Positions 1 through 6,727 of a DNA stretch of 15,189 nt are shown here, piece by piece. This DNA comes from Actinobacteria bacterium UBA7422 (GTDB lineage Bacteria; Actinomycetota; Actinomycetes; S36-B12), in the NCBI GenBank assembly GCA_002469525.1, contig DKME01000060.1, positions 350 to 15,538 of the forward strand, written 5' to 3'. The notes beneath the pieces are model-generated. The model was not told the origin of the DNA. It saw only the letters and a program-made list of their open reading frames with translations, and did not search any database. The position numbers were made by a program, and so were the translations under genes. Each line of letters begins with the position of its first letter. Position 1 is the first letter of the stretch.

Positions 1-1113
1 GGTGGAACAGATGACACCAGTTCGGAAACAACCGAAGCCGCGACTGCGGAGGAAAGTGCAACAGCAGAAGAAACCGCTCTCGTGTGCGAGGGTTCTTTTG
101 CTGTTATGGCTCCATTGACCGGTGGAGCTGCCTCCATTGGCCAGGAACAAATGAACTTCGCCCGACTCGCTGCCGAGGACTTCAACTCAGCAAACGGCAG
201 TTCTTACACTTTGGTGGAGAGCGACACCCAGCTCGACGCAGGCCAAGCAAGCACCCAAGCCAGCTCAATTGTTTCCGACTCGGCAATTCTCGGTGTTGTT
301 GGACCAGCCGGTTCACAGGAAGTTTCTGCAGTAGGCCCCGCATTTGCTGACGCAGGCATTGCGTACGTTTCAGCTTCAGCGACAAATTCTGATCTAACGA
401 ATGGGGACAACCCCGGTTTCTTCAGAGTAATCCCAACCGATGCAGCTCAAGGTCCGACGGTTGGTGGTTTCATAACCGACGAAATCGGTGCCTCTAACGT
501 TGTGATTCTTCAGGAAAAGACAGACTACGGTGTGGGCCTTTCACAGTCGGTGGCTGATGCACTGGAAGCTTCAGGCGCCAGCGTTGAAGTGATTGCGGTC
601 CCAGAAGAGAAGAAGAGCTATGACGACATCGTCTCGAAAATTGGGGACGACGTGGAAGTTGTTTTTGTGACTTTCCAGATCGCCGCAAAGTCCGAACAGG
701 TAGCTCAGTCATTAATCAAGGCCGATAAAAATGCTGTTGTGTTCGGTTCCGATGGTTCCTTCTCGGCTGATTTTAAGACACCTGGATCCTACGTTGCCGC
801 ATTCGCCCCTGACGTGACTCAGGTTCCAGCTGCAGCAGATGTTGCAGGGAGATTCTCCGAACAATATGGTGAATTCGGCACATTCGGTCCACCTGTTTAC
901 GTTGCGACACAGTCGATCATGCAGGCAGCTCAGGCTGCTTGCGAAGCGGGATCACTTGACCGTGCCGGTGTGCTGACAGAAATGTCAAACGTCGTGATCA
1001 CTGATTCGATTCTCGGTGGAGATATTGAATTCACTGAAACTGGTGACGTTGACGGTGCTCGGTTCTACATCTTCATGGTCGACGAAGCCGGAAGCCCACA
1101 GCTCGTTCAGTAG
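1..1113 (+). CDS. Branched-chain amino-acid ABC transporter substrate-binding lipoprotein (5' partial)
   Basis: The reading frame is open from the first base, so the signal peptide and lipobox lie to the left of the window. The first ~27 visible residues are a Thr/Ser/Glu/Ala-rich linker, as expected between a lipidated Cys and the folded domain of an actinobacterial binding lipoprotein. The folded part starts near 'VMAPLTG' and carries the type-I periplasmic-binding (Leu/Ile/Val-binding, ANF-receptor-like) pattern: a 'GVVGPAGS' ligand-loop region, 'VSASATN', 'FFRVIPTDAAQG' and a second lobe near 'VFGSDGSF'. It would capture a branched-chain amino acid or similar small solute outside the membrane and pass it to the LivHMGF complex encoded next. 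An internal GTG at 82 is not a plausible start, because the linker continues upstream of it. The exact ligand cannot be read from the sequence. Confidence 0.93.
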   Translation, partial: GGTDDTSSETTEAATAEESATAEETALVCEGSFAVMAPLTGGAASIGQEQMNFARLAAEDFNSANGSSYTLVESDTQLDAGQASTQASSIVSDSAILGVVGPAGSQEVSAVGPAFADAGIAYVSASATNSDLTNGDNPGFFRVIPTDAAQGPTVGGFITDEIGASNVVILQEKTDYGVGLSQSVADALEASGASVEVIAVPEEKKSYDDIVSKIGDDVEVVFVTFQIAAKSEQVAQSLIKADKNAVVFGSDGSFSADFKTPGSYVAAFAPDVTQVPAAADVAGRFSEQYGEFGTFGPPVYVATQSIMQAAQAACEAGSLDRAGVLTEMSNVVITDSILGGDIEFTETGDVDGARFYIFMVDEAGSPQLVQ

Positions 1114-1120
1114 TTGAACT

Positions 1121-1176
1121 CCAGTAGTGAAGAGTGAATGGGGTGTGGTTGTGAACGCACCCCATTCACTCACTGG
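1121..1176 (+). promoter_or_regulatory. Long intercistronic hairpin between binding protein and livH
   Basis: A 14-bp perfect inverted repeat (1132-1145 with 1158-1171, arm GAGTGAATGGGGTG) encloses a 12-nt loop. Beyond a 6-nt bulge (1126-1131) the stem continues with CCAGT (1121-1125) pairing ACTGG (1172-1176). No T-run follows, so it is not a canonical intrinsic terminator. By analogy with other binding-protein operons it may protect the 3' end of the binding-protein message or cause partial termination, so that less permease than binding protein is made. That role is inferred. Confidence 0.7.
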
Positions 1177-1210
1177 ATTGGCTCATTGGTGCAAGACCAT
1201 TAACCGAGAT

Positions 1211-1216
1211 AAAGGA
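1211..1216 (+). promoter_or_regulatory. Ribosome binding site of livH
   Basis: AAAGGA lies 4 nt before the GTG at 1221 and supports that start. Confidence 0.6.
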
Positions 1217-1220
1217 TGTC

Positions 1221-2138
1221 GTGGACTATTTCATTGAACAACTCACCAACGGCCTGATTGTCGGTGGGATATACGCACTGATCGCTTTGGGTTACACCCT
1301 GATCTACGGGGTTCTACAATTCCTGAACTTGGCGCATGGTGAGTTTTACATGATGGGCTCATTCTTCGGGTTCTTCACTATGGTGGCTGTTGGCGGCCCG
1401 GCGACTGCCGTTATCCCAATCTGGCTAATGATCACTCTGATGTTCTTGGTCGCAATCGGTGGTGGAGCACTTCTTGGAGTCGCAGTTGAAAGGTTCGCCT
1501 ACCGCCCACTTCGCAAGTCTCGGCGTCTGGCCGCGCTGATTTCAGCCTTGGGTGTGTCCCTCTTCCTTCAAAGCGCGGCCCTCCTACTCTTCGGCGCCAA
1601 AATCCGCCTCTACGACACTGGAATGTTTATCAATCTGCGCACAGGTTTTAACATTGGTACAGCTCGAATAGATATAACAGAAGTATTGGTGGTCGTGCTG
1701 TCCGTTTCATTAATGGTCGGTTTATGGATTATGGTCAATCGGAGTCAATTCGGTCGAGCGATGCGAGCTGTCGCAGTAGATCAAGACGCAGCTGTCATGA
1801 ACGGGATTGACGTTGACCGAATTATCGTGATTACTTTTGCACTCTCTAGCGGGCTAGCTGGCGCTGCTGGCGTCATGGCTGGACTACTCCTGTTCCCCGT
1901 CGACCAATACATGGGAATTTTTGCTGGACTCAAGGGTTTCACGGCGGCTGTCCTCGGCGGCATTGGTTCAATCCCAGGGGCAATGCTGGGCGGGTTTATC
2001 CTTGGAGTCGTTGAAGCGATGGTGACCGGATATCTCAACCCCACGTACGCTGATTTTGTGGCGTTTGTCATTCTCATCATGGTGCTTCTCATCAGACCCC
2101 GTGGACTCTTGGGACAGAAGCAAGTGGGGAAGGTGTAG
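1221..2138 (+). CDS. livH: Branched-chain amino-acid ABC transporter permease LivH
   Basis: A 305-aa integral membrane protein, close to the usual LivH length. It is one half of the transmembrane channel of the high-affinity branched-chain amino-acid importer. Family signatures are the N-terminal 'GLIVGGIYALIALGYTLIYG' segment followed by 'NLAHGEFYMMG', the cytoplasmic 'NRSQFGRAMRAVAVDQDAA' EAA-type loop that contacts the ATPases, 'GLKGFTAAVLGGIGSIPGAMLGG', and the terminal 'LLIRPRGLLGQ'. The start is GTG, preceded by AAAGGA. The livM start follows the stop after only 4 nt, so the two permeases are co-translated. The hairpin upstream probably sets its expression relative to the binding protein. 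Confidence 0.96.
   Translation: MDYFIEQLTNGLIVGGIYALIALGYTLIYGVLQFLNLAHGEFYMMGSFFGFFTMVAVGGPATAVIPIWLMITLMFLVAIGGGALLGVAVERFAYRPLRKSRRLAALISALGVSLFLQSAALLLFGAKIRLYDTGMFINLRTGFNIGTARIDITEVLVVVLSVSLMVGLWIMVNRSQFGRAMRAVAVDQDAAVMNGIDVDRIIVITFALSSGLAGAAGVMAGLLLFPVDQYMGIFAGLKGFTAAVLGGIGSIPGAMLGGFILGVVEAMVTGYLNPTYADFVAFVILIMVLLIRPRGLLGQKQVGKV
2126..2133 (+). promoter_or_regulatory. Ribosome binding site of livM
   Basis: GGGGAAGG lies 9 nt before GTG 2143. It fixes the start there rather than at the longer open frame, which begins at 2056 inside livH. Confidence 0.7.
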
Positions 2139-2142
2139 CGCG

Positions 2143-3606
2143 GTGAGCAATCAAAACGAGCAAGAGGCAACGACGCGCGGAATCGGTACCGACGAGTGGG
2201 TGGCTCAACACGAGGCGAGGATTGCTAAACCGACCACCGCAATGGGAAAATTAGCGGATCGCTGGGCGACACTGCCTGCTGTCGTGCAGTGGGGCATTCC
2301 TCTAATTGTGGTACTTATGATTCCCTTTACAACATCGAGTGATTATGTCCTGAGAATCGGCGTTAATCTCGGGCTGTTCATCATGTTGGTAATTGGGTTA
2401 AACCTCACCGTTGGGTACGCGGGACTTCTTGATCTTGGGTTCGTGGCCTTCTACGGTTTTGGTGCCTACTTCTACGCGTTTGTTTCCAGCCCGCAATTTG
2501 GTATTTCATGGCCATCCTGGATTTCCCTGCCTTTCGTTGTCGTAACAACAGCAATAATCGGTTTGGCCCTAGGCACGCCCTCGAGAAGGTTGGCAGGTGA
2601 CTACCTCGCAATCGCAACGCTGTTTTTTGGCCAAATGTTTCTCGTGTTGGCAGTTTCCTCCGATGCGGTCCAGTTCCCTTGGATGGATGAGCCATTAGAT
2701 ATTACGGGTGGACCCAACGGAATACCAAGTGTTGATCAAATTTCATTCCTGGGATTCACATTTAATTCGACTCTTTCCTACTACTTTCTCCTTTTGGGGA
2801 TTGTGGTGATTGGGATTATCGCGACACGACGGATTCACAATTCACGTCAAGGTCTTGCCTGGCGCAGTATGGGTGAAGACGAGTTGGCAGCCCAACACAT
2901 GACAGTACCCGTCGTCCGGATGAAGTTGATGGCTTTCACGGTGGGTGCATCAATTGCCGGATTAGCGGGCGCTTTTTTTGCATCAGTGCAGATGGGCGTC
3001 TACCCGAGCACATTTAAACTTCCTCTACTGATCATGCTTTACGCCGCGCTTATTCTTGGCGGATTAGGTAGCGTTCCTGGGCTGATTATTGGCGCGATCG
3101 TGATGGTTGTGCTCCCGGAGATTTTGCGCTTTCCCGACTACAGCAACTACCTGTTCTTAGTCACGGTGCTCATAGGTTCAATCATCTTGATCAAGTCGTG
3201 GAAGTTGGTGGTCGCGGTCTTTGCGGCGACAATTGCGGTTGGGTTCGTTGCGAATGCAATCTTCCTTGTTGTTGGCGTGCCTTATCTTCCGATTGATGAA
3301 TGGATTGAAGGGCCGTTGGCACCCATCTTGGGAACGTGGATTTTTATGCCTGAAGAAAGACTCCTTTTTGGCAATATCGCATTTGTTCTCTTGATAGTTG
3401 TCATCGCATGGATGACAACTCGAAGCAAACGAGTCCGACTTTTCGCAATGCCTTTTGTACTGTGGCTTGCAATCTTCACCTGGGAGGTGCGACTCCTGAT
3501 GGAGCCCAGCATCACCCGACAGTTACTTATCGGCGCTTTACTGGTGGTTCTCATGGCCGCGAGGCCGCAGGGGCTGTTTGGTAAACCACGAGTGGAGGTA
3601 CTGTGA
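2143..3606 (+). CDS. livM: Branched-chain amino-acid ABC transporter permease LivM, with extra C-terminal membrane segments
   Basis: 487 aa from GTG 2143. It is the second channel subunit of the importer. A soluble N-terminal tail of about 45 residues precedes the first membrane segment. Core family motifs follow: 'NLTVGYAGLLDLGFVAFYG', the 'GTPSRRLAGDYLAIATLFFGQ' segment, 'HNSRQGLAWRSMGEDELAAQ' (EAA loop for ATPase contact), 'GLAGAFFASVQMG' and 'ALILGGLGSVPGLIIGAIVMVVLPEI'. In ordinary LivM the last helix and 'RPQGLxG' follow closely. Here about 120 residues (roughly 330-452) with three or four hydrophobic stretches intervene before 'LLIGALLVVLMAARPQGLFG'. The frame is intact across this insertion. 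The stop overlaps the livG start (GTGA), which implies translational coupling. Confidence 0.95.
   Translation: MSNQNEQEATTRGIGTDEWVAQHEARIAKPTTAMGKLADRWATLPAVVQWGIPLIVVLMIPFTTSSDYVLRIGVNLGLFIMLVIGLNLTVGYAGLLDLGFVAFYGFGAYFYAFVSSPQFGISWPSWISLPFVVVTTAIIGLALGTPSRRLAGDYLAIATLFFGQMFLVLAVSSDAVQFPWMDEPLDITGGPNGIPSVDQISFLGFTFNSTLSYYFLLLGIVVIGIIATRRIHNSRQGLAWRSMGEDELAAQHMTVPVVRMKLMAFTVGASIAGLAGAFFASVQMGVYPSTFKLPLLIMLYAALILGGLGSVPGLIIGAIVMVVLPEILRFPDYSNYLFLVTVLIGSIILIKSWKLVVAVFAATIAVGFVANAIFLVVGVPYLPIDEWIEGPLAPILGTWIFMPEERLLFGNIAFVLLIVVIAWMTTRSKRVRLFAMPFVLWLAIFTWEVRLLMEPSITRQLLIGALLVVLMAARPQGLFGKPRVEVL
3594..3599 (+). promoter_or_regulatory. Ribosome binding site of livG
   Basis: GGAGGT sits 3 nt before the GTG at 3603, inside the end of livM. 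It supports the GTG start that overlaps the livM stop. Confidence 0.7.
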
Positions 3607-4391
3607 ACGCTGCCCTTGAACTAACAGGAGTTACCAAGACTTTCGGTGGATTGACGAGCCTGAACGATCTCAATATTGAAGTTCCCAAGGGTGAAATTTT
3701 GAGCATTATTGGACCTAACGGTGCTGGAAAGACAACGCTGTTCAACATCATCACAGGTGTGTACATCCCTGATCAGGGCGATGTAAAGGTTGCTGGAAAG
3801 TCAATTGTGGGGCTGCGCCCCGACCAAGTTGCCGGTAACGGAGTTGCTCGAACATTTCAAAATATTCGACTTTTCTTGAACCTCACAGTTGAAGAAAATT
3901 TGATGGCTGCAATGTACGGGCGAACAAGGTCATCTCTTTTTGATTCAGTCTTGCAAACCCCACGAGCCCGCCGTGAAGACAAAGAAAAAAGAGAGTTGGC
4001 ATTGGAAGTATTAAGTTTCTTTGGAACACGACTCACGGGTTATCGGCTGCAGCAGCCGGCCTACTCTTTGTCGTATGCAAATCGGCGTCGATTGGAAATT
4101 GCCCGCGCTATGGCCACGGGTGCGCATACGCTGCTACTTGACGAACCGGCAGCGGGCATGAACCCGGCGGAAACCCAAGAAATCGCCCAAGTGATCAGTC
4201 GGCTTGGGAGTGAACGCGACTACACAATCGTCGTGATCGAACATGACATGCATGTTGTGGAGGGGATCAGTGACCGTGTTATCGCACTTGACCACGGAGT
4301 GGAAATCGCACAGGGGAGTTTCGACCATGTGGCAACCGATCCCAATGTAATTGAGGCTTATTTGGGACGCGGATCGGCGGCAACAAAATGA
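3603..4391 (+). CDS. livG: Branched-chain amino-acid ABC transporter ATP-binding protein LivG
   Basis: 262 aa, the usual LivG length. It is one of two cytoplasmic ATPases powering the LivHM channel. Visible motifs are Walker A GPNGAGKT (residues 37-44), Q-loop region 'ARTFQNIRLF', the Liv-type signature 'LSYANRRRLEIARA' in place of LSGGQ, Walker B 'LLLDEPAAGMNP', and the switch His in 'VIEHDMHVV'. The 'AGMNP' and C-terminal 'VIEAYLGRG' endings are typical of the LivG branch. Translation starts at GTG overlapping the livM stop, after a strong Shine-Dalgarno. Its own TGA overlaps the livF ATG (ATGA), so all transporter subunits are coupled. Confidence 0.96.
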   Translation: MNAALELTGVTKTFGGLTSLNDLNIEVPKGEILSIIGPNGAGKTTLFNIITGVYIPDQGDVKVAGKSIVGLRPDQVAGNGVARTFQNIRLFLNLTVEENLMAAMYGRTRSSLFDSVLQTPRARREDKEKRELALEVLSFFGTRLTGYRLQQPAYSLSYANRRRLEIARAMATGAHTLLLDEPAAGMNPAETQEIAQVISRLGSERDYTIVVIEHDMHVVEGISDRVIALDHGVEIAQGSFDHVATDPNVIEAYLGRGSAATK

Positions 4392-5098
4392 ACCAGCCGC
4401 TCTTGGAACTGCGAAATGTTGACACCTTCTACGGACCGATTCACATTTTGCAGAAAGTCAATTTGCACGTGAATAAAGGCGAGTTCGTTGCGCTGCTTGG
4501 TGGGAATGCGTGTGGAAAATCAACAACACTTAAGACCGCGCTCGGTTTGGTTATTCCTAAGTCCGGTGAGGTATTTTTTAACGGGATTGACGTGACGAAT
4601 ATGAAAGTTGCTCATCGAATCAAGCTCGGACTTGCCGTTGTCCCGGAAAACCGACGCCTGTTCGGTCCGCTTTCAGTCATGGAGAATTTGCAACTAGGGG
4701 CTTACACCAATAAGCAAACAAGCAAGGAGAACTACAGCAGAGTTTTTGACCTCTTCCCACGGGTCGCAGAGCGACGCAACCAGATGGCGGGAACCCTCTC
4801 AGGTGGTGAACAGCAAATGGTCGCGGTAGCCAGAGCACTTATGTCCAACCCAGAATTGCTCCTTATGGATGAGCCCTCGATGGGTTTGGCCCCCAAGTTG
4901 GTGGAGCAGTCATTTGAGATGATTTCGGAACTGCACGCGGGTGGGGTTTCGATGCTGGTCGTGGAGCAGAACGCCAACATGGCCCTGACAGTTGCCGACC
5001 GCGGATATGTACTGCAAACTGGGCGAATAGTTTTAGAAGGTCCCGCAAAAGAACTATCCGAAGATGAAGAACTCAGGAGGGCATACCTTGGACGCTAA
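4388..5098 (+). CDS. livF: Branched-chain amino-acid ABC transporter ATP-binding protein LivF
   Basis: 236 aa, standard LivF size. It is the second ATPase of the importer. Motifs are a Walker A of unusual composition, GGNACGKS (38-45; the common form is GxNGAGKS), which keeps the essential Gly-Lys-Ser; 'VPENRRLFGPLSVMENL', a LivF hallmark; signature 'LSGGEQQMVAVARAL'; Walker B 'LLLMDEPSMGLAP'; and the switch region 'VVEQNANMAL', where Gln-Asn replaces the usual His as is normal in LivF. The start overlaps the livG stop by ATGA. The 3' end contains the Shine-Dalgarno and TTG start of the next gene. Confidence 0.96.
   Translation: MNQPLLELRNVDTFYGPIHILQKVNLHVNKGEFVALLGGNACGKSTTLKTALGLVIPKSGEVFFNGIDVTNMKVAHRIKLGLAVVPENRRLFGPLSVMENLQLGAYTNKQTSKENYSRVFDLFPRVAERRNQMAGTLSGGEQQMVAVARALMSNPELLLMDEPSMGLAPKLVEQSFEMISELHAGGVSMLVVEQNANMALTVADRGYVLQTGRIVLEGPAKELSEDEELRRAYLGR
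5075..5080 (+). promoter_or_regulatory. Ribosome binding site of the class-V aminotransferase gene
   Basis: AGGAGG lies inside the end of livF, 7 nt before TTG 5088. This near-perfect site favours TTG over the in-frame ATG at 5064, which has no comparable site. Confidence 0.75.
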
Positions 5099-6242
5099 GC
5101 CAATTGACGCCATTAAGCGCGAAAAATTCAAAGTATTTGAGAATAGGGCCTATCTCAATTCATGTTCGCAGGGAGCACTCGCAGACGAAGTGAGAGCGGC
5201 CTATGAGCTCTATCTGGATCAGTTGGAAGAGTTCGGCTCCCTGTGGGAAACCTGGGTCGGGATCCAAGAAGATGTCAGGGGAAAAATCGCTCGAGTCTTT
5301 TCTACCCAGTCAGACCAAGTCGCGGTCACAACTAGTGCATCGGCTGCGGTCAATGGCGTAGCGAGTTGCTTTGACTTTCGCAATGGACCAAGCAAGGTAA
5401 TCACGACGTCACTTGAATTTCCCACGATTGGCCAGATTTGGCATGCTCAAGAATGCAATGGGGCCGAAGTAGTCCACGTACCGGCCGACCCTGATAACAG
5501 ATTGTCAGCCGAACGGATCGCGGCGGCGATAGATGAGGACACCGCGATCGTCTCGGTGACCCACGTCTGCTACCGCAATGGAGCCATGAACGACATCAAG
5601 GCGATCGTCGAAGCGGCGCACGCCAAGGGTGTACCCGTACTGGTTGATGCTTATCAGTCAACAGGGGCTGTCCCAATTGATTTCGAGGACCTTGGGGCCG
5701 ACTTCTTGGTGGGCGGAGTGCTCAAGTACATGTTGAGCAGTCCCGGTGTTGGATTCGCACTAGTAAACAATGCGCGAACATCTGAATTCATTCCCACTTC
5801 CACGGGCTGGTTTGCGGCACGCGATATTTTCGCGATGGACATTAATGCATTTGATCCGGCAAAAGATGCCCGTCGGTTTGAGGCAGGTACACCCTCGGTG
5901 CCGAGTCTCTACGCTGCTGCTGCAGGGCTTGAGTTCTTGTTGGATGTAGGTGTTGAAAACGCCTGGGGTGTCTCATCACGGTTACATGATCAGCTGCGCG
6001 CCGGCATCAACGAAATGGGCGGAACCTGCGCCACTCCAGAGGGAGATGGTGAGCATGGTCCCATGCTGGCGATCGCGACAACAGATGAGTACGCGCTGGT
6101 CAATGCAATGGCAACGGATAACGTTGTTGTTTCATCCCGAGACGGCAACGTACGGGTGAGCCCGCATTTCTACAACAGCAGTGAAGATATTGAAAAGGCG
6201 CTAGCTTCGTTATCCAAGAACAAACATCTCTTGGCTACTTAG
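5088..6242 (+). CDS. Class-V aminotransferase-fold PLP-dependent enzyme, function unassigned
   Basis: 384 aa from TTG 5088, chosen for the AGGAGG 7 nt upstream. It is a fold-type I PLP enzyme of the aminotransferase class-V (SufS/kynureninase/isopenicillin-N-epimerase) superfamily. Seen: 'YLNSCSQGALADEV' at the N-terminus, 'TTSASAAVN' phosphate-binding region, 'PVLVDAYQSTG' with cofactor Asp187 and Gln190, and Schiff-base Lys213 in 'GGVLKYMLSSPG'. 'RFEAGTPSVPSLYA' and the late Arg of 'VRVSPHFYNSSEDI' follow. The Cys-bearing loop of SufS desulfurases (RxGHHC) is absent, with 'SSRDGNVRVS' in its place, so it is unlikely to be a sulfur-mobilising desulfurase. Being the last gene of the liv operon, it may act on the imported amino acid or a derivative. 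The reaction is unknown. Confidence 0.85.
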   Translation: MDAKPIDAIKREKFKVFENRAYLNSCSQGALADEVRAAYELYLDQLEEFGSLWETWVGIQEDVRGKIARVFSTQSDQVAVTTSASAAVNGVASCFDFRNGPSKVITTSLEFPTIGQIWHAQECNGAEVVHVPADPDNRLSAERIAAAIDEDTAIVSVTHVCYRNGAMNDIKAIVEAAHAKGVPVLVDAYQSTGAVPIDFEDLGADFLVGGVLKYMLSSPGVGFALVNNARTSEFIPTSTGWFAARDIFAMDINAFDPAKDARRFEAGTPSVPSLYAAAAGLEFLLDVGVENAWGVSSRLHDQLRAGINEMGGTCATPEGDGEHGPMLAIATTDEYALVNAMATDNVVVSSRDGNVRVSPHFYNSSEDIEKALASLSKNKHLLAT

Positions 6243-6261
6243 GACAAGAGATGTTTGTTCT
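6217..6261. terminator. Perfect 17-bp hairpin between convergent genes, probable bidirectional terminator
   Basis: Arms 6217-6233 and 6245-6261 are perfectly complementary (right arm CAAGAGATGTTTGTTCT) with an 11-nt loop. The aminotransferase TAG (6240-6242) lies in the loop, and the last codons of that gene form the left arm. The opposing osmC gene ends at 6270, so both transcripts would form the same stem. The stem is AT-rich and no U-run follows on either strand. Termination is inferred from position and symmetry. Confidence 0.7.
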
Positions 6262-6269
6262 GCAAAGTA

Positions 6270-6704
6270 TTAGTCGTTGACGGAGCTTTCCAAAGTAATG
6301 TTAGCTGCGGCATAAAGCAAGGAAACGGGACAGGTTTCCTTAGCCGTCACCGCTAGCGTGGAGAAAGTTTCGGCATCCATGCCTGGCACGGTTCCCACAC
6401 AGTTGAGATTGATTTGCGGGATGCGGAAGCCCTCTGGTGTCTGTGCGAGAGTAACTACCGCGTTAGTGTTGATCTCAACTCCTTCGAGGGAGTGTCCGCT
6501 TTCTTCGACAAGATTTGCCAGCGACATCGAAAAACAGCCCGCGAGTGCCGCGCCGATCATTTGCTCAGGGTTGGTTCCCATTTCCTCTTCAACTCTCGCT
6601 TTGAGGTTAAAGAGAATGGTTGGTCCTTCTTTACCGAGTTGCATCGTGCCGGTTCCCGCAGGAACTGATCCGGTCCAAATTGCTTTTGCGTGATGTTTGC
6701 TCAT
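6270..6704 (-). CDS. osmC: OsmC-family peroxiredoxin (organic hydroperoxide reductase)
   Basis: 144 aa, essentially the length of E. coli OsmC. It is a cytoplasmic thiol peroxidase that reduces organic hydroperoxides. The two catalytic cysteines are present: Cys57 in 'GAALAGCFSMSLAN' and Cys125 in 'KETCPVSLLY'. So are the 'GTNPEQMI' segment (Glu47) and a candidate active-site Arg37 in 'NLKARVEEE'. These motifs match OsmC better than Ohr. A third Cys (102) is not part of the active site. The ATG lies 6 nt after a TATACT -10 element without a Shine-Dalgarno, so the message is probably leaderless. It diverges from the bicupin gene and shares the hairpin at 6217-6261 with the aminotransferase. 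Regulation by oxidative stress is usual for the family but no operator was identified. Confidence 0.93.
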   Translation of the reverse strand: MSKHHAKAIWTGSVPAGTGTMQLGKEGPTILFNLKARVEEEMGTNPEQMIGAALAGCFSMSLANLVEESGHSLEGVEINTNAVVTLAQTPEGFRIPQINLNCVGTVPGMDAETFSTLAVTAKETCPVSLLYAAANITLESSVND

Positions 6705-6710
6705 CCGGGC

Positions 6711-6716
6711 AGTATA
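6711..6716 (-). promoter_or_regulatory. Promoter -10 element of osmC
   Basis: On the minus strand TATACT is followed by six bases and then the osmC ATG, so transcription should start at or next to the start codon. A TTGACC lies further upstream (6737-6742) at a long 20-bp spacing. The hexamer overlaps the opposing -10 of the bicupin gene. Confidence 0.6.
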
Positions 6717-6720
6717 TGTT
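6715..6720 (+). promoter_or_regulatory. Promoter -10 element of the bicupin gene
   Basis: TATGTT is followed by seven bases and the ATG at 6728. It fits the TANNNT consensus for leaderless starts and overlaps the osmC -10 by two bases. No clear -35 was seen. Confidence 0.5.
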
Positions 6721-6727
6721 GGTGGTC

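Noticed and set aside
2056..2142. Longer LivM start within livH
   Set aside because: The extra residues are Ser/Trp/Cys-rich out-of-frame livH sequence, and a strong Shine-Dalgarno precedes GTG 2143.
5088..6242. Annotation as a SufS-type cysteine desulfurase
   Set aside because: The catalytic-Cys loop of SufS is replaced by 'SSRDGNVRVS', so sulfur transfer is not supported despite the shared fold.
6620..6727. Longer bicupin start inside osmC
   Set aside because: The stretch is antisense osmC coding sequence, and the TATGTT element lies between it and ATG 6728.
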